DNA of 41,091 bases from positions 1 through 41,091 of IMG/VR virus record IMGVR_UViG_3300037068_000062. One strand, 5' to 3'. How positions within the stretch are numbered: the stretch's first letter is position 1; each line of letters opens with the position of its first letter. The translations under genes were made by a program, and so were the position numbers. This DNA comes from a virus. Positions 1 through 6,790 of the stretch are shown here, one piece after another. Under the pieces are notes generated by a model, which was not told the origin of the DNA, ran no database searches, and worked only from the letters and a program-made list of their open reading frames with translations.

Positions 1-146
1 TCGCCGCCTATCTCAAGCGCGGTATTTATGTCTGGGCCAGCGCAAATCTCCGGCGTTTTGGTGATTTCTGCCAAAAGCGCCTCAATCCGCCCGATTTTCT
101 CGTCAATCGCCCGCAAAAGTGCGATTTTCTCGCCTTCTTGCGTCAT
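1..146 (-). CDS. Unknown small protein, 3' end cut by window edge
   Basis: A minus-strand reading frame opens with ATG at 146-144 and stays open to base 1, giving at least 48 residues beginning MTQEGEKIALLRAIDEK. Its ATG overlaps the stop of the upstream gene in an ATGA arrangement, the same coupling used throughout this operon, and this is the main reason to believe it. The visible part is a charged, leucine-rich amphipathic helix that could form a coiled coil. It lies downstream of TerL, where portal and head genes usually follow, but this is not a portal N-terminus I recognise. No function is assigned. Confidence 0.6.
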   Translation of the reverse strand, partial: MTQEGEKIALLRAIDEKIGRIEALLAEITKTPEICAGPDINTALEIGG

Positions 147-541
147 TCTTTGGCTTTTGGTTTGGCGGGCTCGGCCCGTATCTTAAAGTCGGGATGCTGC
201 GGCGCGATAAAGCCCTGGCCGCCATGATGAGCCTGTTGCGGGGGATTCGCAGCAGCCGGCATCACAGCGGTCGGCCCGCCCGGCTGCCCAACCGTGGTCT
301 GCTCGGCCATGTGGTGTTGCCACAATGCCAGAACCATCCGGTGAATCTCGTCGATTTGCGCCACAGAATGCGCCACCGCATGCACGTGCTCATGTTGCTC
401 CGCATGCTCGTCGCGCTCGGGCTTGTCAGCCATTACCTCACCCCAATCAATTGGCGGCGATGGTGCCGCCGTGCGAAGCCCAAATGTGTACGTCGGTTCG
501 TCCGTCTCAGCCACAGGAATATCATCGTAGATGCCGGCCAT
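143..541 (-). CDS. Unknown 132-aa protein downstream of TerL
   Basis: The ATG at 541-539 overlaps the TerL stop codon (TAATG), so I prefer it to the ATG two codons upstream at 547. The protein is acidic at its N-terminus, has a His/Glu-rich middle (repeated H and E residues around residues 45-60) and a Pro/Ala/Gln-rich C-terminus ending in a Lys/Pro tail. No catalytic motif is visible and the low-complexity composition suggests a largely disordered protein. Placement between TerL and the next coupled gene suggests a packaging or head-assembly accessory role, which is inference only. Confidence 0.65.
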   Translation of the reverse strand: MAGIYDDIPVAETDEPTYTFGLRTAAPSPPIDWGEVMADKPERDEHAEQHEHVHAVAHSVAQIDEIHRMVLALWQHHMAEQTTVGQPGGPTAVMPAAANPPQQAHHGGQGFIAPQHPDFKIRAEPAKPKAKE

Positions 542-3042
542 TACCATACCCTCGGGGTTGCCATGTCGTCCGACGTAAGCTCGTAGGGATCGTATTCGAC
601 CAGGTGCTTGCTTGAGCGCCGCCTACCCGATGTCGTCAAGCGCTTTGACGTTACCGGCTCGGCAAACGTTAGCGCAAAGGCGTCCGCCACGTCAGGGCTC
701 ATCCCCAGCCGCGCCTTCAATTGCACCTTGTCCTCAATCAGAATCGCATCGCCGCGGAACGTGTACGTCATCTGCGTCAGCGCCTGCCCCAACTCGGGGC
801 ACTCACCCGGCAATTGCCCGCCGTCCTTGATCCACTGACACGCCAACCAATACATCTCGGCCCGCTTGTTGAAATACCGCTTGTCGTTGGCCTTGGCGCT
901 GAAGTGAACCGGCAACGGCGACTGCCCCAGCTTGCGTAGCGGATCAATCCACGTCGCGCCAAACCCGCCGGTGTCGTCGATAAAGGCCGCGTCCGCCCCC
1001 CAATCCTCGATCTTGCGGTTGACGATCGCCGCCCCCGTAAAGCCGTCAATGTTGCGATATAGGCCGGGCGTAAATGCTACCAGCCCCTGCCGCGGGAATA
1101 CCACGCTCTGATCGTCACCAAACCGCGCCACGTCAACGCCCAGTATCTTCGCCTCGCGCTCAATGTCGTGGTCGCGGTAGCTGCGCCGCTCGGCAGCGCT
1201 AATATCAGACGGCCCGATCAGCGCGTCCCAACTGTGCGGCGGAAAACGCCCAAAAACATTCACCAACACCCACGGGTGCTCAACCCCGTAAGCCTCCATC
1301 ATCTCCCGCGCCCATGCCACCGGCATCCGCGGCGTCCGCTTCGGATCGTCCGGGTGACCGGTAATCTCCCAGACGCGCCACAACTTGCGATCCCGCTCGC
1401 TCGCCCGGTACAGCGGCCCCGATAACTGCGTTGGGTTCCCAGCCTGGACAATGTGCGTCTCAATCCCAGACGCCATCGCCGCCTCAGCCGCCGCCATGAC
1501 AGCCTCCGGCATCCCACCCGATTCGTCCAGCACGAAAAGCATGTAATCCGCATGTAACCCAGCCAGCGTGTCCGCCTGCTGCTCAGGATCCGCATCCCGA
1601 CTCCACGTCCGCGCACTCGCCCAGTGAGTGTCAGGATGGTCGTTCGCAAAAATCCGCTTCGACTGCCACGTAAACAGCTCCTTCAGAAGCTCGCTCTTCT
1701 GCTGCCACTTCGCCAGCTCAGCCCATAGGCAATCCCGTAAATTGTCCCCCGTAATGCTGGTGGCCGCAATCTTCGCATGCGGCCGCGTCAACAGAAAATT
1801 CCAGATCAACCACGCCAGTAAACAGGTTTTTCCGGGGCCTTTACAGTTGTGCGTAACTATAAAATCACCAATCTGAAAACATGACGAACGATGACCAACC
1901 CCTATACAAACAACATCGCCACTACCATCAGGATCTATACTTTCAATATAACGGGTGTAACGATGTTTCTCAGGAACATGCCAACGCTTACACTTTTCCG
2001 CGGCGGCCAGAAATGGCGGTTCTGGCCCCGATATCATCGCTCGATAGCCGTCGCGAAACCCCTCATGTGGATAGGGGCCACCCCTCCAGGCACAATACCC
2101 AAGCGACCGGGCGAGCCAGATAAAGTCGTCGATCAAACGTGCCGACGAGGACGCGAGATAAGTCTGCCCATTCAAGCACACCGTCCCATCCGCATCCATC
2201 AGTCCGCGCAGCAAATCCAACCGCTGCGAGCGCGACGCGCGCTTGTAGCGTTCCGGGATGTACTTCTCGTGCGAGCGCAATTGGCTGACGCCGGTCTCTC
2301 GCAGCCCGGAGATGCCGTCGAACCAAATATCCTTCTCACCTTCGGCCGTCCGCCTAGGGTGCCAGCCCATCTCTCGACGCGTCAGCTCTTCCCTAATAGC
2401 CTCGTCCGGGCAAACCAACGTCGCCTCGTTGGCAACCCCATCGCCGAGCCACAAACCAAACACATACGGGTCCAACGGCTGCGAGCGAGCTGCGTAATCA
2501 ACCGAACCCTGTACCGGAATGTTGTATTGGTTCTGCCCACTCGGCATCTTGACGCCACCACCCAACAATTCCAGCGTCGTCAGATCGCGCTCGCGCCCCA
2601 GCTTACGATCATACGGTGACTGAATCCGCCAAAGGTGCTCACCACATACCCGAACCGAACACCCGTCCGAAAACGTCACCCGATACAGCGCAACGTTCGC
2701 TTGCTCAAAGCGAGCCATAACCCGCGTCCGCAAACCATCCCGCGCGAAAACCTCGTCGCCAACCGCGATGTCACCCCACCGTCGAGCGCCTCCCGGCGTC
2801 TCAACCCACTCCTCAACCCATATCGGCGCCTGCATCGCTATCCGAGGCGTCGTCGGGAACGACCGCAAAACATCCTCCTGCCACGCGTCAGGCTCAACCC
2901 GAAACAACTCCCGAACCATCAGCGCCGGGTCGTCCCACCAGTCCATAAACCGCTCGGCGTCCTTCAGCATTCGCTTCGGTACGCTGTACGGATCCGCCCC
3001 TAAAGCCGGATCACCCCTCAACCGCGTCCACTGCCGCCGCAT
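541..3042 (-). CDS. terL: Terminase large subunit containing a class 3 intein
   Basis: This is the packaging motor ATPase/nuclease that translocates phage DNA into the prohead. The precursor is 833 aa from the ATG at 3042, which overlaps the preceding stop as TGATG; a GTG at 3048 is the alternative. The N-extein (residues 1-72) ends in IAMQA. After a 327-residue intein, the C-extein resumes with CKGPGKT, so the Walker A loop is rebuilt by splicing. Walker B is MLFVLDESGG. The RNase H-like nuclease domain shows GVDVARFGDD, FIDDTGGFG and a late DVADAFALTF motif, giving the usual acidic metal-binding set. The spliced product would be about 506 aa, normal for TerL. It follows TerS and a small ORF in one operon. 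The family call is firm. Confidence 0.95.
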   Translation of the reverse strand: MRRQWTRLRGDPALGADPYSVPKRMLKDAERFMDWWDDPALMVRELFRVEPDAWQEDVLRSFPTTPRIAMQAPIWVEEWVETPGGARRWGDIAVGDEVFARDGLRTRVMARFEQANVALYRVTFSDGCSVRVCGEHLWRIQSPYDRKLGRERDLTTLELLGGGVKMPSGQNQYNIPVQGSVDYAARSQPLDPYVFGLWLGDGVANEATLVCPDEAIREELTRREMGWHPRRTAEGEKDIWFDGISGLRETGVSQLRSHEKYIPERYKRASRSQRLDLLRGLMDADGTVCLNGQTYLASSSARLIDDFIWLARSLGYCAWRGGPYPHEGFRDGYRAMISGPEPPFLAAAEKCKRWHVPEKHRYTRYIESIDPDGSGDVVCIGVGHRSSCFQIGDFIVTHNCKGPGKTCLLAWLIWNFLLTRPHAKIAATSITGDNLRDCLWAELAKWQQKSELLKELFTWQSKRIFANDHPDTHWASARTWSRDADPEQQADTLAGLHADYMLFVLDESGGMPEAVMAAAEAAMASGIETHIVQAGNPTQLSGPLYRASERDRKLWRVWEITGHPDDPKRTPRMPVAWAREMMEAYGVEHPWVLVNVFGRFPPHSWDALIGPSDISAAERRSYRDHDIEREAKILGVDVARFGDDQSVVFPRQGLVAFTPGLYRNIDGFTGAAIVNRKIEDWGADAAFIDDTGGFGATWIDPLRKLGQSPLPVHFSAKANDKRYFNKRAEMYWLACQWIKDGGQLPGECPELGQALTQMTYTFRGDAILIEDKVQLKARLGMSPDVADAFALTFAEPVTSKRLTTSGRRRSSKHLVEYDPYELTSDDMATPRVW
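1846..2826 (-). other. Class 3 intein with LAGLIDADG endonuclease inside TerL
   Basis: This in-frame insertion spans precursor residues P73 to N399, with C400 as the +1 extein residue. Block A begins with Pro rather than Cys/Ser, followed by a TPGG and VGDEVF region. Block B is CGEHLW (H136, W138). Block F has Cys379 where most inteins carry Asp. Block G is VTHN then C, with Thr397 just before the His-Asn. Trp at B:12, Cys at F:4 and Thr at G:5 form the WCT triplet that defines class 3 inteins, which start splicing from the block F Cys. Two LAGLIDADG motifs, GLWLGDG (195-201) and RGLMDADG (279-286), both keep their Asp, so the homing endonuclease may be active. Part of the insert is visibly more AT-rich than its flanks. 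Confidence 0.93.
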
Positions 3043-3287
3043 CAACACACCTCAGGTAACCGCCGCCAGCCAAGCGGCCACAGCGCCGGCGCGTAATCCG
3101 AACATGGCGAAAATACCGTAGCAACCCACTCAGCACCCCTAAGCCGATCGCCCGGCTCAATCACATCATAATATTCCCGAGGCGGATAGTAGCGCCCTAC
3201 TACCCAAAAACACCCCCACACCGAACCACACAACAATAATAGCTCGCTACCGTCCCGTGGTGCCGTTGCCATCGGCTCAGCCCCCAT
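3042..3287 (-). CDS. Small conserved phage-type protein (PMATAPRDG motif)
   Basis: This 81-aa protein has MATAPRDGSELLLL near the N-terminus and ends with PLGWRRLPE. I recognise this layout from short phage and prophage proteins that begin with a TAPRDG motif and end in a Trp/Pro-rich segment, but their function is not known. The ATG at 3287 lies a few bases after a G-rich stretch (GGGGGATGG) that can act as a ribosome binding site; a TTG at 3293 is less likely. Its stop overlaps the terL ATG (TGATG), so TerL synthesis is probably coupled to it. Several Trp and Tyr residues suggest a small beta-rich fold. Confidence 0.7.
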   Translation of the reverse strand: MGAEPMATAPRDGSELLLLCGSVWGCFWVVGRYYPPREYYDVIEPGDRLRGAEWVATVFSPCSDYAPALWPLGWRRLPEVC

Positions 3288-3597
3288 ACTCAACCATCCC
3301 CCAAATTTCCGCCAAGGCCCGGCAAAACCTTAGCCGTTTCCAGAAACGCCGCAGCCGCTACCCGCTTACACCGAACAGCACATGGCGGATCCTATGGGCA
3401 AATCACCACCGGGCTGCCACCCAAACCTACAACACAACAACACCAGTCCGGGATCCGACCCGCCGGAATGCTCGCTACAGTAGTTCGCATGCAAAACCCC
3501 CGTAAAATGTAGGATGAGAGTCGTCGATCGAGGCCGCCGGGGTAGGTCGCCAAGTGGGGGTAGGGGTCGAGGCTGGCTGATGTCCAGATTTAATGTC
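3288..3597. other. Gap between TerS and the small pre-TerL gene
   Basis: There is no convincing gene here. The only minus-strand candidate is a 32-codon frame starting at the ATG near 3490, with unusual composition and no ribosome binding site. The plus-strand frame across 3257-3505 looks like a shadow. The stretch is rich in C and G runs (CCTACCCC and similar repeats). Because it sits beside terS, it is a plausible place for a packaging recognition site (pac or cos), but no site can be defined from sequence alone. Confidence 0.4.
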
Positions 3598-4116
3598 TTA
3601 GACGGATGGTGTATCCGCCTTGGTGCTGTTGCTTGTCAATAGCTTAGGCTCACCAGCCTCAGCCTTCCCATCCACCACACCATCAATCACCTTGGGTTCA
3701 GCAGCCTTGGTTGCTCGCTCGGCCCGCAGTTGAACGACAGCATCAAGCAAGTCACCAAGCAGCGCCTTAGTGTCTGCGCCCGACTGGTTGTTGAACTCAA
3801 CCTGGCTGTGCGCGCGAGCCATAAATAACAAGATCTGAGCTTGTCCGCCAGTGACTGACCTAGCTTCAGATGCATTTAGTAGCTTGCGTTCCCAGAACTG
3901 CGATCTTGCTACCCTAGCGCGATTTAATGCCTCGCCGAAGAGCGGATATACTGTCCCCCATTCGGTAAGTTGTTCTCGGGACAATCCGAGCTCAGCGGCT
4001 GCGGCTGAGAGGCTGAAGCCTTCTGCGGCGGCTTTTAGGACGGTATCGGCGAACTCGGGCTTGTACTTGGTAGGGCGTCCGAGCAATCGGTATGCTTTTG
4101 AGAATGCCTGTGTCAC
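3598..4116 (-). CDS. terS: Terminase small subunit-like DNA-binding protein
   Basis: This 172-aa protein begins with a GRPTKYKPEF segment followed by a helix-turn-helix (residues about 20-60, GFSLSAAAAELGLSREQLTEW). This is the arrangement of phage terminase small subunits, which recognise packaging sites and load TerL. A long helical segment follows (RARVARSQFWERKLL, then a region rich in Ala, Gln and Glu), as expected for an oligomerisation domain, and then a low-complexity charged tail. The start is GTG at 4116, because no in-frame ATG precedes the helix-turn-helix. It lies upstream of terL on the same strand. A transcriptional regulator is the alternative, but the neighbourhood favours TerS. 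Confidence 0.8.
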   Translation of the reverse strand: MTQAFSKAYRLLGRPTKYKPEFADTVLKAAAEGFSLSAAAAELGLSREQLTEWGTVYPLFGEALNRARVARSQFWERKLLNASEARSVTGGQAQILLFMARAHSQVEFNNQSGADTKALLGDLLDAVVQLRAERATKAAEPKVIDGVVDGKAEAGEPKLLTSNSTKADTPSV

Positions 4117-4128
4117 GGCTGTTTCGGA

Positions 4129-4389
4129 TTATGGCGAAACGGTTGGCTGTGGATGTTTGTAAGCGATGCAGAGTTCGGCTGTCTCACCGAGTCGCATGAA
4201 GGCATATCCTGGCTCGCAGCGTTGATGATCGTACTCATCGCGACCTTGCAGGGATCGTTGGATGTCGTCGGGGTTACCGGGGATATTTGTAACCTTTTGA
4301 TGACAGCCACTGATGCTGATGGACGCGATCATGACTGCGAGGGTTATCGCGTAGACCATGACGGGATTATATCGGGCTTGGGATAGCAT
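4129..4389 (-). CDS. Small lipoprotein, unknown (possible outer-membrane spanin-type)
   Basis: This 86-aa protein starts at the ATG at 4389. A hydrophobic stretch (VYAITLAVMIASIS) runs into the lipobox ISGC, with the lipidated Cys at residue 29. This start is chosen because it keeps an Arg before the hydrophobic core; an internal ATG at 4359 would remove it. The mature part is about 57 residues, polar, with two more Cys. Small phage lipoproteins are often o-spanins or superinfection-exclusion proteins. No partner i-spanin is evident next door, so the role is left open. The gene ends 12 bp before terS. Confidence 0.6.
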   Translation of the reverse strand: MLSQARYNPVMVYAITLAVMIASISISGCHQKVTNIPGNPDDIQRSLQGRDEYDHQRCEPGYAFMRLGETAELCIAYKHPQPTVSP

Positions 4390-4390
4390 T

Positions 4391-4507
4391 TCAACGGCGC
4401 GTCGGGCCAAAGGATACGTGTGTTTCGCCAGCACTACGGGATATGGGGCCGAAGCAGTAACCCCCCCCGCTATGGGCCGCGCGGCAGCGTATGGGGGTAA
4501 GGGGCAT
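4391..4507 (-). CDS. Candidate 38-aa small ORF
   Basis: A minus-strand frame from the ATG at 4507 to TGA at 4393-4391 encodes 38 residues (MPLTPIRCRAAHSGGGY...). AAAGG lies immediately before the ATG, which is a short spacing. The stop is one base before the lipoprotein ATG, consistent with coupling in this tightly packed operon. Composition is unremarkable and no domain is visible. It may be real because of the spacing, but could be chance. Confidence 0.3.
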   Translation of the reverse strand: MPLTPIRCRAAHSGGGYCFGPISRSAGETHVSFGPTRR

Positions 4508-4527
4508 ACCTTTATGCCTGCGTTCTT

Positions 4528-4539
4528 GGTTAGCTAACC
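4528..4539. promoter_or_regulatory. 12-bp perfect palindrome, possible operator
   Basis: The sequence GGTTAGCTAACC is its own reverse complement. It sits in a short space between two candidate small ORFs, close to a T8 run at 4565-4572. Palindromes like this are typical sites for dimeric repressors, but no promoter can be matched confidently here. Confidence 0.3.
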
Positions 4540-4550
4540 CGACACCCCCA

Positions 4551-4706
4551 CTAGGGCACCGGATTGTTTTTTTTGTATTGAATGTAATCGTCTAGCCCTC
4601 CGGGGGCACGGGGTAGGCGCAAGGGCGAGTATATCCCCCCCTTATCTATAGCCTGATGGCAGATTGTGAGTTTGCCATCTTCCCCGGCCGTTATGGTCGC
4701 CGTCAC
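4551..4706 (-). CDS. Candidate 51-aa small protein
   Basis: The minus-strand frame from GTG at 4706 to TAG at 4553-4551 encodes a normal-looking protein beginning VTATITAGEDGKLTICHQAI and ending in a Lys/Asn/Pro tail. An in-frame TAA lies shortly upstream, so the start must be the GTG or the TTG just before it. No clear ribosome binding site is seen. The composition is more protein-like than the competing plus-strand frame (4656-4901). No family recognised. The remaining stretch 4707-4858 shows only a 25-codon frame and nothing I can support. Confidence 0.4.
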   Translation of the reverse strand: MTATITAGEDGKLTICHQAIDKGGIYSPLRLPRAPGGLDDYIQYKKNNPVP

Positions 4707-4858
4707 CAATTGAACGCGCTTCGCGTGTTATATCGCCCTCACTTGCCTTGCCTGCATCTCGACACTTTGAACCCGGCTACACCAGCGCTGAAGGTCACGT
4801 TACACCGGGTGGGCATTTTGTCTCCCGGCTACGATCGAGGGCTGGCAGGGGAGAACAG

Positions 4859-5296
4859 TTATCGGGTCGGGCTGCGAACCTCTCTCAGAGGCTCAGGCTG
4901 AGGATCGTTTCTTGTTTCGTCCGCTCGATGGCGCCGGTTGAGCGTCACCACGGTTGCGTCCCCTTGTGGGGCTGATATATCCGAATCGATTGCCGTGATT
5001 TGTCGGATTAGGGCGTCGCTGAAGCGCTTGGCGTGCCCCTTATCGATAAACTCAACAATCGGCGAGTAGTGTACCGAGCCATCGCGCTTGGTCCACGAGG
5101 TGCTGGGCATAGACGCGAAAAACCCGTCTTTACCAGCGAAAATCTTAATGCCTGATATCCGCAACGGACCGATCCGCACGGTGGCAAAACCGTATAGTTT
5201 ACCGCTGCGCCTAGGTGTCCAACGCTCGAAAGCGAATGAGGTAAAATCGCCCTCATTCGTTTGACGCACCGGCCAGCGCTTGCTATCGTAGCTCAT
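4859..5296 (-). CDS. SpoVG-like protein
   Basis: This 145-aa protein has a core at residues about 35-100. A beta-strand pattern leads into ISGIKIFAGKDGFFASMPS, then a region with H-Y-S-P-I-V, and an amphipathic helix (RFSDALIRQI). This matches the compact SpoVG fold, where a GLFIAMPS-type motif is diagnostic and which is a known site-specific DNA/RNA-binding regulator in Firmicutes. Phage copies exist but their role is unclear. The C-terminal 35 residues are basic and disordered. The ATG at 5296 overlaps the preceding stop (ATGA). I am fairly sure of the fold and unsure of the function. Confidence 0.7.
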   Translation of the reverse strand: MSYDSKRWPVRQTNEGDFTSFAFERWTPRRSGKLYGFATVRIGPLRISGIKIFAGKDGFFASMPSTSWTKRDGSVHYSPIVEFIDKGHAKRFSDALIRQITAIDSDISAPQGDATVVTLNRRHRADETRNDPQPEPLREVRSPTR

Positions 5297-5535
5297 GTTG
5301 CGTTGACGCGTTTAGCCTGGCCGTGTAGGCCGGCGGCCGAAAGCGGAGCGATGACGCCGCTAATCTCGGTGCGAGTCCGACAGTGTCGCCAGAAATTATT
5401 CGGGTTCTTCATGGTAGGTTGGAGCTTGAGTCCCGCCATAAGGCCAAGCAGCGGCACCGGCACATTCCATACGGTCAGTAACCAGAGGCGCTTTTGCGGC
5501 TTGACGTTATCGGCGGAAGGGTTCATTTGATCCAT
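5293..5535 (-). CDS. Unknown 80-aa protein, coupled to SpoVG-like gene
   Basis: The frame ends with TGA overlapping the SpoVG-like start (ATGA). I place the start at the ATG at 5535; a TTG further upstream at 5586 would add 17 residues. A hydrophobic segment (RLWLLTVWNVPVPLLGLMAG) near residues 15-35 could be a membrane helix. The C-terminal half is basic. No family recognised. The main support is coupling and spacing. An imperfectly supported hairpin (GATCCG/CGGATC, 5592-5609) lies upstream in the otherwise empty stretch to 5661. Confidence 0.5.
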   Translation of the reverse strand: MDQMNPSADNVKPQKRLWLLTVWNVPVPLLGLMAGLKLQPTMKNPNNFWRHCRTRTEISGVIAPLSAAGLHGQAKRVNAT

Positions 5536-5661
5536 GCGATTCTCGAACAATCGCAAAGCTTGGCTCTGTCCCAGAGCGGATGTCAAGCCCCGATCCGCTC
5601 CATCGGATCAGCCGCCCGGTTTCAAGTCCCCTTGGCCGGGCGGTTCCGCTTTCAAGCGTTA

Positions 5662-5781
5662 TCAGCGATAGAGGAGCGTGATAATACCGACAGCGCCGGT
5701 AAAAAGGTTAACGATGAGTAGGATCACCGCGAGGGTTATGGTCCATTTGGGGAGCGAACCATTTGCAGATTTAGGCTTCAT
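5662..5781 (-). CDS. 39-aa single-pass membrane peptide
   Basis: The minus-strand ATG at 5781 to TGA at 5664-5662 encodes a short basic N-terminus (MKPKSANGSLPKW) followed by a uniform hydrophobic helix (ITLAVILLIVNLFTGAVG) and a short tail. This is the profile of a small phage inner-membrane protein. The ribosome binding site is weak. It lies in the early-type minus operon between the XRE gene and the SpoVG-like pair. Function unknown. Confidence 0.55.
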   Translation of the reverse strand: MKPKSANGSLPKWTITLAVILLIVNLFTGAVGIITLLYR

Positions 5782-5828
5782 TAGCCCAACGGCTAAATTT
5801 AGTCCCCAAGCTAATTCTCCCTCCGCTT

Positions 5829-6029
5829 TCAAGCGCTATCGCTCAGCGACGCGCGCAAGGCTTCGCCGAAGCGGCGCGCCTCGAGATAGCTTTCGACATA
5901 AACGGGAACGGGCAGTTGCCCCGACAGCCAGCGGTAGACCGCCGAGGGCGTCACGCCCATCTTGTCGGCGAACGCGGCTTGCGTCATGCCAAGCGCTCCG
6001 ATCGCCCGGCGCAGCTCCTCACCCGTCAC
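5829..6029 (-). CDS. XRE-family helix-turn-helix regulator
   Basis: This 66-aa protein has an XRE helix-turn-helix: GEELRRAIGALGMTQAAFADKMGVTPSAV followed by a YRWLSGQLPVP recognition region, with a short C-terminal helix. It has the size of a small phage Cro- or Nes-like regulator with no dimerisation domain beyond the core. I chose the GTG at 6029, which overlaps the end of the upstream gene by 11 bases. The longer frame to 6191 would add a low-complexity Ser/Arg-rich extension that is a shadow of that gene. Likely DNA target: phage early operators (inference). Confidence 0.75.
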   Translation of the reverse strand: MTGEELRRAIGALGMTQAAFADKMGVTPSAVYRWLSGQLPVPVYVESYLEARRFGEALRASLSDSA

Positions 6030-6222
6030 GCTGCCATCCCATGATCTTGAATTTGAGGAAATCGCCGATCCTCGCTGCGACGTCGCAATTCGCGCGATCG
6101 ACGCCATAGGTCGTACAGTGTTCACCGCCGGCCTCGCCGACCTTGCGGGCAATGATGATGACCTGATCGTAGCCGTATGCTTCGGCAACACGGCGAGCAG
6201 CAGCGATCGGAATTGGTTTCAT
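6019..6222 (-). CDS. Unknown 67-aa protein
   Basis: The start is the ATG at 6222, which overlaps the upstream stop as ATGA. The protein (MKPIPIAAARRVAEAYGYDQ...) has an N-terminal helix, a short beta segment (VIIIARKV) and a motif with Cys-Thr-Thr-Tyr-Gly, then ends in a helix (RIGDFLKFKIMGW). This resembles small phage proteins carrying a HCTTYG-like motif that I have seen annotated only as hypothetical. It is part of a four-gene coupled operon running from the promoter at 6674-6702. Confidence 0.7.
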   Translation of the reverse strand: MKPIPIAAARRVAEAYGYDQVIIIARKVGEAGGEHCTTYGVDRANCDVAARIGDFLKFKIMGWQRDG

Positions 6223-6443
6223 TTCTCGCTCGCCGGCCACTGACGCGAATCCCCAGCAATCAACAGCGCTTGCCTAATCGCGTCGACCCATTCTTGCGTG
6301 TGCACGTTTACCCCGGTGAGCATGCCGGGATGGAGCGAGACAAGCTGTACCGAATGATCGCCGGCCTTGCGCAGCGTCACCCGGTAGTGACGCTCAGGCT
6401 CCCCCATCTTGAATTCGATAACCTTCTCATGTGGACTTACCAT
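6219..6443 (-). CDS. Unknown 74-aa protein
   Basis: This small, mixed alpha/beta-looking protein starts at the ATG at 6443 and overlaps the end of the upstream gene by 7 bases. Its sequence (HEKVIEFKMGEPERHYRVTLR... HTQEWVDAIRQALLIAG) suggests three strands and a helix. No domain recognised. Its stop overlaps the next ATG (ATGA). Context is an early regulatory or host-takeover operon, which is inference from position and promoter type. Confidence 0.65.
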   Translation of the reverse strand: MVSPHEKVIEFKMGEPERHYRVTLRKAGDHSVQLVSLHPGMLTGVNVHTQEWVDAIRQALLIAGDSRQWPASEK

Positions 6444-6649
6444 CCGATCTGCCCCGCTTCCGCCATCTCATCACATTTTTTTGCCCACCTGCGCGCTTCC
6501 GCTTCCGCATTCTTGCCGGTAAAGGCGCGGACTCGGCGCAGGCTCTGCGGCGAAATAACGTAGAACCCGCTAACCTTAGCGCGTCGACCTGTGCCGTTAA
6601 CGCTCTGCCCGACGCCCCATTCTGTTGCCGCTTGGATCGTGAAATTCAT
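6437..6649 (-). CDS. Unknown 70-aa protein, first gene of minus early operon
   Basis: The start is the ATG at 6649, preceded by GGGAGAGAG, a clear purine-rich ribosome binding site that is part of the leader repeated at 6791 and 14526. The protein (MNFTIQAATEWGVGQSV...) contains a strand pair, then a basic region and a helix (AEAEARRWAKKCDEMAEAG). It is the first gene after the minus-strand promoter at 6674-6702. No family recognised. Confidence 0.7.
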   Translation of the reverse strand: MNFTIQAATEWGVGQSVNGTGRRAKVSGFYVISPQSLRRVRAFTGKNAEAEARRWAKKCDEMAEAGQIGW

Positions 6650-6673
6650 CACTCTCTCCCGTGTTGCGCTCTC

Positions 6674-6702
6674 TATATACGTCTCGGTATCGAATGCGTC
6701 AA
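6674..6702 (-). promoter_or_regulatory. Sigma70-type promoter for the 6649 operon
   Basis: On the minus strand, TTGACG (6702-6697) is followed after exactly 17 bases by TATATA (6679-6674). The CACGGGAGAG leader begins 39 bases downstream of the -35 start. This is a strong match to a host housekeeping promoter and would drive the four small genes from 6649 down. Confidence 0.75.
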
Positions 6703-6736
6703 GCAACAATTTATTGCCTCACGCATTATTTTCCTA

Positions 6737-6765
6737 TTGACACCCGCATCCCACCGCACCACATT
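6737..6765 (+). promoter_or_regulatory. Probable promoter for the 6791 gene
   Basis: A consensus TTGACA lies at 6737-6742. The -10 region is weak (CACATT at 6760-6765, 17-bp spacing). The CACGGGAGAG leader begins 40 bases after the -35 start, the same spacing as at the other two loci. A weak -10 may mean dependence on an activator. Confidence 0.5.
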
Positions 6766-6790
6766 GGGGGCGCAAACACGGGAGAGAGCG

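Noticed and set aside
1846-2826. Group I or II intron in terL
   Set aside because: The insertion keeps the reading frame throughout and encodes intein splicing blocks; no intron secondary structure is needed.
4656-4901. Plus-strand 81-aa ORF
   Set aside because: No ribosome binding site and poor composition. It overlaps the SpoVG-like gene end and competes with a better minus-strand frame.
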